From Pseudomonadota bacterium (lineage in GTDB: Bacteria; Pseudomonadota; Gammaproteobacteria; Burkholderiales; Burkholderiaceae_C): 60,287 nucleotides of DNA. The translations under genes and the position numbers were made by a program. The DNA is taken from positions 1 through 60,287 of the forward strand of contig JAFEDY010000023.1 in assembly GCA_018241405.1 (NCBI GenBank), given 5' to 3'. Under the pieces are notes generated by a model. The model made no database searches and was not told the origin of the DNA. It was given only the letters and a program-made list of their open reading frames with translations. Below, one piece after another: positions 8,292 through 17,403 of this stretch; within the stretch, counting starts at the first letter, position 1, and each line of letters starts with the position of its first letter.

Positions 8292-8581
8292 GCCGCGCCC
8301 TCCGCCACATGCACCAGCACCTGCTGCGCCTCATGTCGGCGCAGCGCAAACGTGGCCTGGCCCACGCGCACGGCCAGCGGGTCGGCCGCGGGAAAGCCCC
8401 TGGCAATCACGCTGACGGGCTCGCCGGGCAGAAAGCCGATCTCCATCAGGCGCAAGGCCATGGCGCTCGCGCGGCCGTCCTCGGGCTGACGCAGGCCGGC
8501 CACCACGGCCGCCACGCCACGCGGCAGGGTATCCAGGCCCTGGGTTTGCCTGGGTGCGGCGGTATTGCCCTGGAGTTGCAT
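8288..8581 (-). CDS. feoA: FeoA family protein
   Basis: FeoA is a small cytoplasmic SH3-like protein needed for FeoB activity. The 97-residue product has the family core ALRLMEIGFLPGEPVSVIAR and ends with LAVRVGQATFALRRHEAQQV. It is the first gene of the feo operon and overlaps feoB by ATGA. The N-terminal 25 residues (QGNTAAPRQTQGLDTLPRG) are longer than the core domain needs. A Fur-like box lies just upstream. Confidence 0.9.
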   Translation of the reverse strand: MQLQGNTAAPRQTQGLDTLPRGVAAVVAGLRQPEDGRASAMALRLMEIGFLPGEPVSVIARGFPAADPLAVRVGQATFALRRHEAQQVLVHVAEGAA

Positions 8582-8595
8582 GATCTACAGATGTT

Positions 8596-8626
8596 TGCAA
8601 ATAAAAATGGTTCTCATTTTAATGCA
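8596..8626. promoter_or_regulatory. Candidate Fur box ahead of feoAB
   Basis: On the minus strand the sequence TAAAATGAGAACCATTTTTA sits within a longer symmetric stretch flanked by TGCA on both sides, 15-45 bp upstream of feoA. It resembles overlapping Fur 7-1-7 half-sites (TGATAAT-type) and is AT-rich in a GC-rich background. Placement over the likely promoter fits repression by iron-loaded Fur. Confidence 0.6.
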
Positions 8627-8704
8627 AGACATCCTCCCATGGCTTTGATTCATCTCAGCGCAAGGCTGGCGTTGCACAATCCCTGCCTTTGGCCCCTCTT
8701 CGCA

Positions 8705-9028
8705 ATGAGCACCCACCCCTGCCTGAGCTGTGGCGCCTGCTGCGCCAGTTTCCGCGTCGATTTCTCGGTGCACGAGACCGAGGATCTGGGCGGCAGCGTG
8801 CCCCAGGGCCTGGTGGTACCGGTGACGGCATACACCGCCCGCATGCGCGGCACCGACCACGCGCGGCCGCGCTGCGCCGCGCTCACGGGTCAGGTGGGCC
8901 AGCGCGCGGCCTGCGGCATCTATGAATGGCGGCCTTCCCCCTGCCGCGAGTTCGAGGCCGGCAGCGAGGCCTGCAACCGCGCGCGCCTGCGCCACCAGCT
9001 GCTGCCGCTGGAAGGCCCTGTAGCGTGA
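8705..9028 (+). CDS. YkgJ-like Cys-cluster protein
   Basis: The 107-residue protein opens with CLSCGACC, followed by CAAL, CGIY and PSPCREF. This cysteine spacing is characteristic of the YkgJ family of putative zinc- or iron-binding proteins. The start is the ATG at 8705, because the frame upstream lacks the family signature. It overlaps kynB by GTGA, implying translational coupling. The cellular function is not known. Confidence 0.85.
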   Translation: MSTHPCLSCGACCASFRVDFSVHETEDLGGSVPQGLVVPVTAYTARMRGTDHARPRCAALTGQVGQRAACGIYEWRPSPCREFEAGSEACNRARLRHQLLPLEGPVA

Positions 9029-9672
9029 GCCAGTCCAGACCGCCCCGTCTATGGGACATCTCGGCACCCGTGCATGCGGCCAGCCCGGTATTCCCGGGCG
9101 ATACACCCTACCAGCAGCAATGGAGCGCAACCATAGGGCCGGGCTGCCCCGTGAACGTAAGTACCCTCACGCTGTCGCCGCATGTGGGCACGCATGCCGA
9201 CGCGCCGCTGCACTACGACAACGCCGGCGCAGCCATAGGCGCCCTGCCGCTGGACGCCTTCATCGGCCCCTGCCGCTTGGTCCACGCCATGGGCTGCGGC
9301 CCGTTGATCGAATGGCGCCATATCGCCCATGCCATGGGCACCGACCTGCCGCCGCGCGTGCTGCTGCGCACCTATGCGCGCATGCCCGTGGACCGCTGGG
9401 ACGCCCAGCTGACGGCCTGCGCCCCCGAGACGCTGGAGCGCCTGGCCGACGCCGGCGTGGTCTTGGTGGGCATCGACAGCGCCAGCGTGGACGCCGCCGA
9501 CAGCAAGCAGCTGCCCAGCCACCAGGTGCTGCGCCGGCGCGGTCTGCGCGTGCTGGAAAACCTGGTGCTGGACGCTGTGCCCGAGGGCGACTACGAGCTC
9601 ATCGCGCTACCGCTCAGGCTCACCAGCGCCGACGCCTCGCCCGTGCGCGCGGTGCTGCGTGCGCTGGGGTGA
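9025..9672 (+). CDS. kynB: Kynurenine formamidase
   Basis: KynB hydrolyses N-formylkynurenine to kynurenine and formate in tryptophan degradation. The 215-residue protein has the metal-binding motif HVGTHADAPLHY near residues 50-60, an LWDISAPVH N-terminus and VLVGIDSASVDAADS, all typical of the cyclase-like formamidase family. It starts at a GTG overlapping the previous gene's stop. The other tryptophan catabolism genes (kynA, kynU) are absent here, so a role in general amide hydrolysis cannot be excluded, but the family match is good. Confidence 0.88.
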   Translation: MSQSRPPRLWDISAPVHAASPVFPGDTPYQQQWSATIGPGCPVNVSTLTLSPHVGTHADAPLHYDNAGAAIGALPLDAFIGPCRLVHAMGCGPLIEWRHIAHAMGTDLPPRVLLRTYARMPVDRWDAQLTACAPETLERLADAGVVLVGIDSASVDAADSKQLPSHQVLRRRGLRVLENLVLDAVPEGDYELIALPLRLTSADASPVRAVLRALG

Positions 9673-9673
9673 A

Positions 9674-9741
9674 TTTCAAATAAAACAGTGGCTAACGCCC
9701 GTCCATCAAGCGCAACAAGCTATCACAAATGTAGTATTGAC
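9674..9741. repeat. Palindromic repeat copy between kynB and amidohydrolase gene
   Basis: Read on the minus strand: GTGATAGCTTGTTGCGCTTG, GATGGAC, GGGCGTTAGCCACTGTTTTA. This is a full copy of the interspersed palindromic repeat (arms GCGCTTG / GGGCGTTAG). It lies between two convergent stop codons, where it may fold as a transcript-end hairpin. Confidence 0.7.
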
Positions 9742-9761
9742 ACCGTCCGCAGACCCGCCGT

Positions 9762-10943
9762 TCAGACCAGAAAACGCTTGACCAGCAAGGCCCAGTAGGA
9801 CGCGCCGACTGCCACGTTGGCGTCGTCGAAGTCGTAGCCCGGGTTGTGCACCATGCAGGCGCCGGCGCTGTCGCCATCGCCATTGCCCACCAGCAGGTAG
9901 CAGCCGGGGCGCTGCTCCAGCATGTAGGCGAAGTCCTCGCTGCCCGTCAGCGGCGGGCCCTGCAGCGTGACACCCTCGGCGCCCACCAGCTCGACGCCGA
10001 CGCGGCGCGCAAGCTCGGTTTCCTGCGGGCTGTTGATCAGCACCGCATAGCCGCGCCGGTAGTCGATCTCGGCGCTGACGCCGAAGCTCTGCGCCTGCGC
10101 ATGGGTGAGCGCGGTGATGCGCTGCTCCAGCAGCCGGCGCACCTCGGGGTCGAGGGAGCGCACGCTCAGCTCCAGGCGCGCGCTGTCGGGGATGACGTTG
10201 TTGGCGCGGCCCGCCTGCAGCACGCCCACCGTCACCACCGCGGTCTGCAGCGGATCGACGTTGCGCGCCACCACGGTCTGCAGCGCCATCACCAGGCTGG
10301 CGGCGGCCACCACCGGGTCGGCGGCCTTGTGCGGCATGGCGCCATGCCCGCCGTGGCCCTGCAGCGTGATGTAGACCTTGTCGGACGAGGCCATCATCGC
10401 GCCCTCGCGGAACACCAGATGCCCCTGCGGCCAGCCCGGCATGTTGTGCATGCCGAAGATCGCATCGCAGGGGTATTTGTCGAACAGCCCGTCGCGCAGC
10501 ATGCGCACGGCGCCGCTGTCGTCGGTGCCGTACTCTTCGGCGGGCTGGAAGATCAGGTTCAGCGTGCCCGAGAAGTCGCCCGACTCGGCCAGCGCCTTGG
10601 CCGCGCACAGCAGCATGGCGGTGTGGCCGTCGTGGCCGCAGGCGTGCATCACGCCCTGGTTGCGGCTGGCGTAGTCGAGCCCCGTGGCTTCCTGGATGGG
10701 CAGCGCGTCCATGTCGGCGCGCAGGCCCAGCGTGCGCCGGCCGGCACCGCGCTTCATCTGCCCCACCACGCCGGTACCGCCCAGCCCGCGCTCGACGCTG
10801 TAGCCCCAGGAACGCAGGCGCTCGGCCACGAGGTCGCTGGTGCGGTGCTCGTCAAACGGCAGCTCGGGGTGCTGGTGGATGTCGTGGCGCAGCGCAATGA
10901 ACTCCTGCGCGTAGCGCTGCATGGTCGCCAGTATCTCGGTCAT
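9762..10943 (-). CDS. M20 family amidohydrolase (hippurate hydrolase-like)
   Basis: This 393-residue metallopeptidase-fold enzyme probably hydrolyses N-acyl amino acids (hippurate/IAA-amino-acid type). Visible M20 features are ADMDALPI, HACGHDGHTAMLL, FQPAEEYG and GHGGHGAMPH. The ATG at 10943 follows AGAGGG; a GTG at 10958 overlapping the upstream stop is an alternative start. It is cotranscribed with the Bug-type binding protein gene, so the solute captured by that protein may be the substrate or a relative of it. Substrate is not determinable from sequence. Confidence 0.88.
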   Translation of the reverse strand: MTEILATMQRYAQEFIALRHDIHQHPELPFDEHRTSDLVAERLRSWGYSVERGLGGTGVVGQMKRGAGRRTLGLRADMDALPIQEATGLDYASRNQGVMHACGHDGHTAMLLCAAKALAESGDFSGTLNLIFQPAEEYGTDDSGAVRMLRDGLFDKYPCDAIFGMHNMPGWPQGHLVFREGAMMASSDKVYITLQGHGGHGAMPHKAADPVVAAASLVMALQTVVARNVDPLQTAVVTVGVLQAGRANNVIPDSARLELSVRSLDPEVRRLLEQRITALTHAQAQSFGVSAEIDYRRGYAVLINSPQETELARRVGVELVGAEGVTLQGPPLTGSEDFAYMLEQRPGCYLLVGNGDGDSAGACMVHNPGYDFDDANVAVGASYWALLVKRFLV

Positions 10944-10954
10944 GGCCGGCCCTC

Positions 10955-11935
10955 TCACTGCGGCTGGAGCTTGATGGCCTTGGCAACCGCGCGATAGCGC
11001 GCCGTCTCGGAGGTGAAGAAGCTCGCCGCCTCCTCCAGGCTCATCGTCGCGGCGGGCGCCGTGGTCTGCGCCGCAAGCTGTTCGCGCACCTTTTCGTCCT
11101 TGAGGGTGGCGACTATGCCCTGGTGCAGGCGCGCGACCACCGGCTCGGGCGTGCCCTTGGGCACGAAGAAGCCGCTCCAGATCGTGTAGGAAGAAAAGTC
11201 CTTGAGCTCCTGCCCTTCGCTCACCGAGGGCACCTGCTTGAGCAGTTCCGAGCGCTGGGCACCCAGCTGGCCGATGATCTTCACCCGCCCTTGCTCCGCC
11301 ATCGCCCCCATGGCGGGGTTGTAGGCCAGCAGTGCAAAGTCCACTTGGCCGCCGCCCAGGTCCTGCACCAGCGGGGCATTGCCCTTGTACGGCGCGTGGA
11401 TGAACTGCACGCCCTTGCGCTGCTGCACGTCTTCAAGAATCAGGTGGTAGAGCGACCCCAGGCCCACACTGCCGTAGGTCAGCGGCTTGTCCTTGCTCTT
11501 GCGCGCCAGGGCAATCAAGTCATCCGCGCTGTTGACCGGCAGGTCGTGGCGCGTCACGAACACCATCACGCCCGTGGAGACGGGGTGCACCAGGCGGAAG
11601 TCCTCGGCCTTGTACTTCACCGCGGCATTCACCAGCGGCGCCAGGATGACCTCGTTGGCGGAGCCCTGAAAAAGGGTGCGGCCATCGGCGGGATCGGACA
11701 GCACCTTCTGCGCGGCAACCGCACCGCCGGCGCCACCCAGGTTCTCCACGATGACCGACTGCCCCAATGCCTTGCCCATGGGCACATGCAGGGTGCGCGC
11801 AATGGTGTCGGAGGGACCGCCTGCCGGGTAGGGAACCATGAGCGTGAGCGGCTTGGTCGTGGCCTGCTGGGCCAGGGCGCTGGCGGCAAGCAACACGCCG
11901 GCAAGGAAAGTCGTGCATTTGCGCAACGAGGTCAT
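10955..11935 (-). CDS. Bug-family TTT solute-binding protein
   Basis: This is a periplasmic binding protein of the tripartite tricarboxylate transporter (Bug) family, 326 residues. It has a signal peptide (FLAGVLLAASALA) ending at AQQA, then the family motif LMVPYPAGGPSDTIARTL. No TctA/TctB membrane genes are nearby, which is usual for Bug proteins in this lineage. Divergence from a LysR regulator gene and coupling to an amidohydrolase gene suggest a ligand-inducible uptake and catabolic unit. The ligand is unknown. Confidence 0.9.
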   Translation of the reverse strand: MTSLRKCTTFLAGVLLAASALAQQATTKPLTLMVPYPAGGPSDTIARTLHVPMGKALGQSVIVENLGGAGGAVAAQKVLSDPADGRTLFQGSANEVILAPLVNAAVKYKAEDFRLVHPVSTGVMVFVTRHDLPVNSADDLIALARKSKDKPLTYGSVGLGSLYHLILEDVQQRKGVQFIHAPYKGNAPLVQDLGGGQVDFALLAYNPAMGAMAEQGRVKIIGQLGAQRSELLKQVPSVSEGQELKDFSSYTIWSGFFVPKGTPEPVVARLHQGIVATLKDEKVREQLAAQTTAPAATMSLEEAASFFTSETARYRAVAKAIKLQPQ

Positions 11936-12054
11936 GTGATGTGTCTCCTGAGGGTCCGCACGCTATGGGGTGCAGTGAAGGCATGGTATTTTTGCCTTTG
12001 AGATGCGTCAAATGAATTAAATTCGTTAAAACAATTCGATAACCTCATTCATAC
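11936..12054. promoter_or_regulatory. Divergent LysR-type control region
   Basis: This 119-bp spacer separates the Bug/amidohydrolase operon from the lysR gene. Near the regulator start it is AT-rich, with a direct ATTCG repeat and an inverted ATGAAT...ATTCAT pair (12012-12017 and 12047-12052). LysR regulators normally bind such divergent spacers. The exact site cannot be assigned. Confidence 0.45.
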
Positions 12055-12957
12055 ATGAACCTTCGCCACCTCGAATATCTGCTGGCCGTGGCCGATACGG
12101 GCTCCTTCAGCCGTGCGGCGGACAAGTGCCATGTCACGCAGTCGGCGCTGAGCCGCAGCATTCAGGCGCTGGAGGTCGAGCTCGGTGCGACGCTCATCGA
12201 TCGCATAGGCAAGCGCAACGAGCTCACGCCGTTCGGCAAGGAGGTGGCCCGCCGTGCACGCCGCATGGTGCTGGACGCCGCCGAGATGCGCCGCAGCGCG
12301 GAGTTTCTGCAACCGGGCCACATGAGCAGCCTTCGCATCGGACTTGGATCGGGCCCCAGCGCCATGCTGATGCGCCCCTTTCTGCAGCATATGGCGCATG
12401 CCCATCCGGGCGTGCAGGTAAGCATCCAGCCCGGCGCCACCGAGCTGCAGGTGCCGCAGCTGCGTGAGCGCGAATTCGACGCGCTGGTGGTCGACATGCG
12501 CCGCATCATGCCCGCGCCCGACCTGGTCATCGAAGACCTGGGGCGCATGCGCGCAGGCTTCATCTGCCGCCACGACCATCCCTTGCGGCGGTCGGGCGCT
12601 CCGGTGTCATTTGCCGATATGCGGCGCCATCCGCTGGCCTCCACCCCGCTCAGCGCCGAGGTGGCGCGCAACCTGATCGCGCGCTATGGCCCGCAGGCCG
12701 ACCCGCAGACCGCCGTCACGCTGCGCTGCGACGACATCCACAGCCTGCTGGCGACCGTGCGTACGAGCGATGCGGTTTTCCTGGGCATTGTGGGCGCCGC
12801 CCGTGCCGGCATACGCAAGGGCGAACTCGCCGAGCTGGCCGTCACCCCGGCGCTGGACGAAGTCGGGCGCTTTGCGCTGGTGACGCTGGCGGCACGCACC
12901 GAAGCGCCCGCCATGGCCGTGTTCCGCCGCTTCATAGCCATGCACCTGAACGACTGA
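12055..12957 (+). CDS. LysR family transcriptional regulator
   Basis: The 300-residue protein opens with the LysR winged helix: MNLRHLEYLLAVADTGSFSRAADKCHVTQSALSRSIQALE in summary, with the recognition helix around TQSALSRSI. The effector domain begins near residue 90 (SLRIGLGSGPS). It probably controls the divergent Bug binding protein and amidohydrolase genes, the standard LysR layout. The effector is likely the transported solute or a product. Its stop converges on the adenine deaminase gene. Confidence 0.9.
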   Translation: MNLRHLEYLLAVADTGSFSRAADKCHVTQSALSRSIQALEVELGATLIDRIGKRNELTPFGKEVARRARRMVLDAAEMRRSAEFLQPGHMSSLRIGLGSGPSAMLMRPFLQHMAHAHPGVQVSIQPGATELQVPQLREREFDALVVDMRRIMPAPDLVIEDLGRMRAGFICRHDHPLRRSGAPVSFADMRRHPLASTPLSAEVARNLIARYGPQADPQTAVTLRCDDIHSLLATVRTSDAVFLGIVGAARAGIRKGELAELAVTPALDEVGRFALVTLAARTEAPAMAVFRRFIAMHLND

Positions 12958-12999
12958 GGTGAAAATTGGCGCAACGCAATGCGCCGCCCCGGTACAGGT

Positions 13000-14118
<1,119 letters not shown>

Positions 14119-15276
14119 TTACTTCTTCTCGCCGCCCGGCACCTGACCTTCCACGCCCTTGACGTAGAAGTTGATCGCGGTGAGGAACTTGTCGTCGGCC
14201 ACGGCGCCCTGCTCCAACACGGTCCGGCCGGTGTTGTCCACGATGGGGCCCTTCCAGATCGCGAAGCTGCCATCCTTCAGCCCGGCCTTGGCGGCATCCA
14301 CCTTGGCCTTGACCTCGGCGGGTACGTCCTCGGCGATGGAGACGAGGTCGATGGCGCCCTCTTTCACGCCCCACCAGCTTTGGCCCGTCTGCCAGGTGCC
14401 GTCCAGCATATCCTTGACCGCCTTGGTGTAGTACGGCGTCCAGTTGATGACGGCCGACGCCAGGTGGGCCTTGGGGCCGTAGGCGGTCATGTCGCTGTCC
14501 CAGCCGAAGGCGCGCTTGCCCTTTTCCTGCGCGGTCTTGAGCACGGCGGGCGAGTCGGTGTTCTGGAACAGCACGTCAGCGCCGCCGTTGATCAGGCTGG
14601 TGGCGGCCTCGGTCTCTTTCGGAGGGCTGAACCACTCGTTGACCCAGACCACCTTGGTCTTGATCTTGGGGTTCACACTCTGGGCGCCCAGCGTGAAGCT
14701 GTTCAGGTTGCGCAGCACCTCGGGAATGGGCACCGAGCCGACCACGCCCAACGTGCCCGTCTTGCTCATCGCGCCGGCCACGATGCCGGCAAGATAGGCG
14801 CCCTCGTAGGTGCGGCTATCGTAGGTGCGCATGTTCTCGCCGGTCTTGTAGCCCGTCGCATGCTCGAACTTGATGTCCTTGAACTCGTCGGCAAGCTTCT
14901 TCATGACGTCCATGTAGCCGAAACTGGTGGCAAAGATCTGCTTGTCGCCCTGCGAAATCAGATCGCGCAGCACGCGTTCGGCGTCCGGGCCCTCGGGCAC
15001 GCTTTCCACGTAGCTGGTCTGGATCTTGTCGCCAAACTCGGCCTCGATCTTCTTGCGTGCCTGGTCATGGGCATAGGTCCAGCCGCCGTCGCCCACCGGG
15101 CCCACGTAGATGAAGCCGATCTTCAGCGGCCCGGGCTTTTCCGCGGGTGCCGCGGCCGGTGCGGGGGCTGCGGCCGGCGCTGCCTCCTCCTTCTTGCCGC
15201 AGCCCACCAGGGCCGTGGCGGCGACGGCGGACAGTGCCGCCAGCTTGAACAGGGAACGCTTGTACAGATCGGTCAT
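14119..15276 (-). CDS. BMP-family (PnrA-like) ABC binding lipoprotein
   Basis: This 385-residue substrate-binding lipoprotein has a signal sequence ending in the lipobox LVGC, then a low-complexity linker (AAPAAAPAPAAAPAE), and the BMP domain (KIGFIYVGPVGDGGWTYAHD, ANSFGY-like ATSFGYMD, and TYEGAYLAGIVAGAMSKT). BMP proteins bind nucleosides or related purines and feed BmpDEFG/NupNOPQ-type importers. It lies between the second permease gene and the adenine deaminase gene, supporting purine uptake. A stable hairpin precedes it on the transcript. The start is the ATG preceded by GAAAGG. Confidence 0.92.
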   Translation of the reverse strand: MTDLYKRSLFKLAALSAVAATALVGCGKKEEAAPAAAPAPAAAPAEKPGPLKIGFIYVGPVGDGGWTYAHDQARKKIEAEFGDKIQTSYVESVPEGPDAERVLRDLISQGDKQIFATSFGYMDVMKKLADEFKDIKFEHATGYKTGENMRTYDSRTYEGAYLAGIVAGAMSKTGTLGVVGSVPIPEVLRNLNSFTLGAQSVNPKIKTKVVWVNEWFSPPKETEAATSLINGGADVLFQNTDSPAVLKTAQEKGKRAFGWDSDMTAYGPKAHLASAVINWTPYYTKAVKDMLDGTWQTGQSWWGVKEGAIDLVSIAEDVPAEVKAKVDAAKAGLKDGSFAIWKGPIVDNTGRTVLEQGAVADDKFLTAINFYVKGVEGQVPGGEKK

Positions 15277-15333
15277 AAACAGCCTTTCAGGGGATTGACG
15301 GGAAAAAAACGTGCGCGCCCGCAGGACCACTAT

Positions 15334-15359
15334 GCCGCCAATGACAGCGCATTGGCGGC
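15334..15359 (-). promoter_or_regulatory. Intercistronic hairpin in purine ABC operon
   Basis: GCCGCCAATG and CATTGGCGGC form a perfect 10-bp stem with a 6-base loop, between the second permease stop and the BMP gene start. No T-run follows, so it is unlikely to be a full terminator. Such hairpins often stabilise the transcript of an abundant binding protein relative to the membrane genes. Confidence 0.6.
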
Positions 15360-15409
15360 CTCAACCTGGCGCGGGCCAAAGCATTGGTGGTCATTGCAAG
15401 AATAAGAAA

Positions 15410-16330
15410 TCAGCTTCCGGGATAAAAGGGCTTGCCCAGCGCGGCCGGCATATTGACACGGATCCAGGTCGGGTTGCGCGAGATGAGTACCAACACCACG
15501 ATGGTCGCAACATACGGAAGCATGGACAAAAGCTGGCTCGCAAGCTGCACGCCCGAGGCCTGCAGGTGGAACTGCAGCATGGTCACGCCGCCAAACAGGT
15601 AAGCGCCCAGCAACACGCGCGCCGGCCGCCAGGTGGCAAAGGTGGTCAGCGCCAGCGCGATCCAGCCGCGCCCGGCCACCATGCCCTCGACCCACAGCGG
15701 TGTGTAGACAGTGGAGACATAGGCCCCTGCCAGCCCGCACAGCGCCCCGCCGGCCATGACCGCCAGCAGGCGTATGCGGCGGACCGGGTAGCCCAGCGCA
15801 TGGGCCGACTGCGGCGACTCGCCCACCGAGCGCAGCACCAGGCCGGCGCGTGTGCGGTACAGGAACCACACCAGAAGGACGACCAGCACCATGGTCAGGT
15901 AGACCAGCGGGTGGTGGCGGAACAGCGCCGGCCCCACCACGGGCAGGTCGCCCAGCACCGGCCAGGAGAACTTGGGCGTATCGGGCAGCTTGGCCTGCAC
16001 GTAGCTGATGCCCGCAAAAGCCGAGAAACCCACGCCGAACAGCGACAGCGCCAGCCCCGTGGCGTACTGGTTGGTGTTGAACCAGATCACCAGCCAACCG
16101 AACAGCGCCGCCAGCAGCGCCCCCGCGGCCATGCCGGCAACCAGGCCCAGCACAAAGCTGCCCGTGTGCACCACGGTGGCAAAGCCGGCGATGGCGGCAC
16201 ACAGCATCATGCCCTCGGCCCCGAGGTTGACGATGCCGGCCTTTTCGTTGACCAACAGGCCCAGCGCCGCGATGGCCAGCACGGTGCCGGCGCTCAGCGT
16301 GCTGCCCAGCAGCAATGCGTACGACTCCAT
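15410..16330 (-). CDS. ABC permease, nucleoside-type (second subunit)
   Basis: This 306-residue polytopic protein of the BPD_transp_2 (LivH/RbsC-like) family contains the family segment NLGAEGMMLCAAIAGF and the cytoplasmic loop VRRIRLLAVMAGGALCGLAGAY. It is the shorter of the two permeases of the importer. Its start overlaps the stop of the first permease (shared base 16330), implying coupled translation. It pairs with the ATPase and BMP lipoprotein of the same operon to import purines. Confidence 0.9.
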   Translation of the reverse strand: MESYALLLGSTLSAGTVLAIAALGLLVNEKAGIVNLGAEGMMLCAAIAGFATVVHTGSFVLGLVAGMAAGALLAALFGWLVIWFNTNQYATGLALSLFGVGFSAFAGISYVQAKLPDTPKFSWPVLGDLPVVGPALFRHHPLVYLTMVLVVLLVWFLYRTRAGLVLRSVGESPQSAHALGYPVRRIRLLAVMAGGALCGLAGAYVSTVYTPLWVEGMVAGRGWIALALTTFATWRPARVLLGAYLFGGVTMLQFHLQASGVQLASQLLSMLPYVATIVVLVLISRNPTWIRVNMPAALGKPFYPGS

Positions 16331-17403
16331 CAGCGCGCACCTCCCTCTGAGCCAACCCAGCGCACGCGGTAGGCGATCAGCGTGTCACAGGCCAGCAGCG
16401 TGAACAGCAGCAGGCCCTGGAACACCCCCGTGAGCGATTTAGGCAGGCCCAGGCGCGACTGCGCCAGCTCGCCACCGATATAGAACATGCTCATCAGCAG
16501 CGCCGAGAACACCAGGCCCAGCGGGTGCAGCCGCCCCACGAAGGCCACGATGATGGCGGCAAAGCCGTAGCCCGCCGGCACGTAGGGGGTGAGCTGGCCG
16601 ATCGGCCCCGCGACCTCCAGCGCGCCCGCCAGGCCCGCCATGGCGCCCGACACCAGCAGCGCCACCCACAGCGCGCGGCGCGACGAGAAGCCGGCGTAGC
16701 GCGCCGCGGCCGGCGCCAGGCCCCCCACCTGCAGCGCAAAACCCGCGCGCGTGCGAAACAGGAACGCCCACAGCAGCAGCGCACCGATGAGCGCCAGCGG
16801 CATGCCAATCGTCACACGCGAGGACGCAAACAGCTTGGGCATCTGCGTGACGCGCTCGAACATGCGCGTCTGCGGGAAGTTGTAGCCCATGGGGTCCTTC
16901 CAGGGCCCGTAGACCAGATAGCCCAGTAACAGAATGGCCACGTAGACCAGCATCAGGCTGACCAGGATCTCATTGGCGTTGAAGCGGTCGCGCAAGAGCG
17001 CCGTGATGCCCGCCCACACCATGCCGCCCAGCATGCCGGCCACCAGGATGGCGGGCACGATCCACGGCCCGGTGCTCTTGTCGGCCAGCAGCGCGATGCC
17101 GCCCGCGGCCACGGCGCCGATCACATACTGCCCCTCGGCGCCTATGTTCCAGACGTTGGAGCGAAAGCACACGGCCAGCCCCAGCGCGATGAGCAAAAGC
17201 GGCGTGGCCTTGAGGGCCAGTTCGCCCAGCGCGTAGGGCGACTTGATGGGCTCCCAGAAGAACACCTGCAGCGCGCGCACCGGATCCTTGCCCAGGGCTG
17301 CGAAGAGCAGCACGCCGATCAGCACCGTGATCGCCAGCGCCAGCAGGGGCGAGCCATAGGCCCACAGGCGCGAGGCCTGGGGCCGTGCCTCAAGCCTGAG
17401 CAT
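16330..17403 (-). CDS. ABC permease, nucleoside-type (first subunit)
   Basis: This 357-residue multi-span permease has the segment NVWNIGAEGQYVIGAVAAGG and a loop FSSRRALWVALLVSGAMAGL typical of the BmpE/YufP-type subunits. The ATG at 17403 lies inside the end of the ATPase gene (14-bp overlap). An extended frame starts further upstream but adds no recognisable residues. It forms the membrane channel with the downstream permease. Confidence 0.9.
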   Translation of the reverse strand: MLRLEARPQASRLWAYGSPLLALAITVLIGVLLFAALGKDPVRALQVFFWEPIKSPYALGELALKATPLLLIALGLAVCFRSNVWNIGAEGQYVIGAVAAGGIALLADKSTGPWIVPAILVAGMLGGMVWAGITALLRDRFNANEILVSLMLVYVAILLLGYLVYGPWKDPMGYNFPQTRMFERVTQMPKLFASSRVTIGMPLALIGALLLWAFLFRTRAGFALQVGGLAPAAARYAGFSSRRALWVALLVSGAMAGLAGALEVAGPIGQLTPYVPAGYGFAAIIVAFVGRLHPLGLVFSALLMSMFYIGGELAQSRLGLPKSLTGVFQGLLLFTLLACDTLIAYRVRWVGSEGGAR

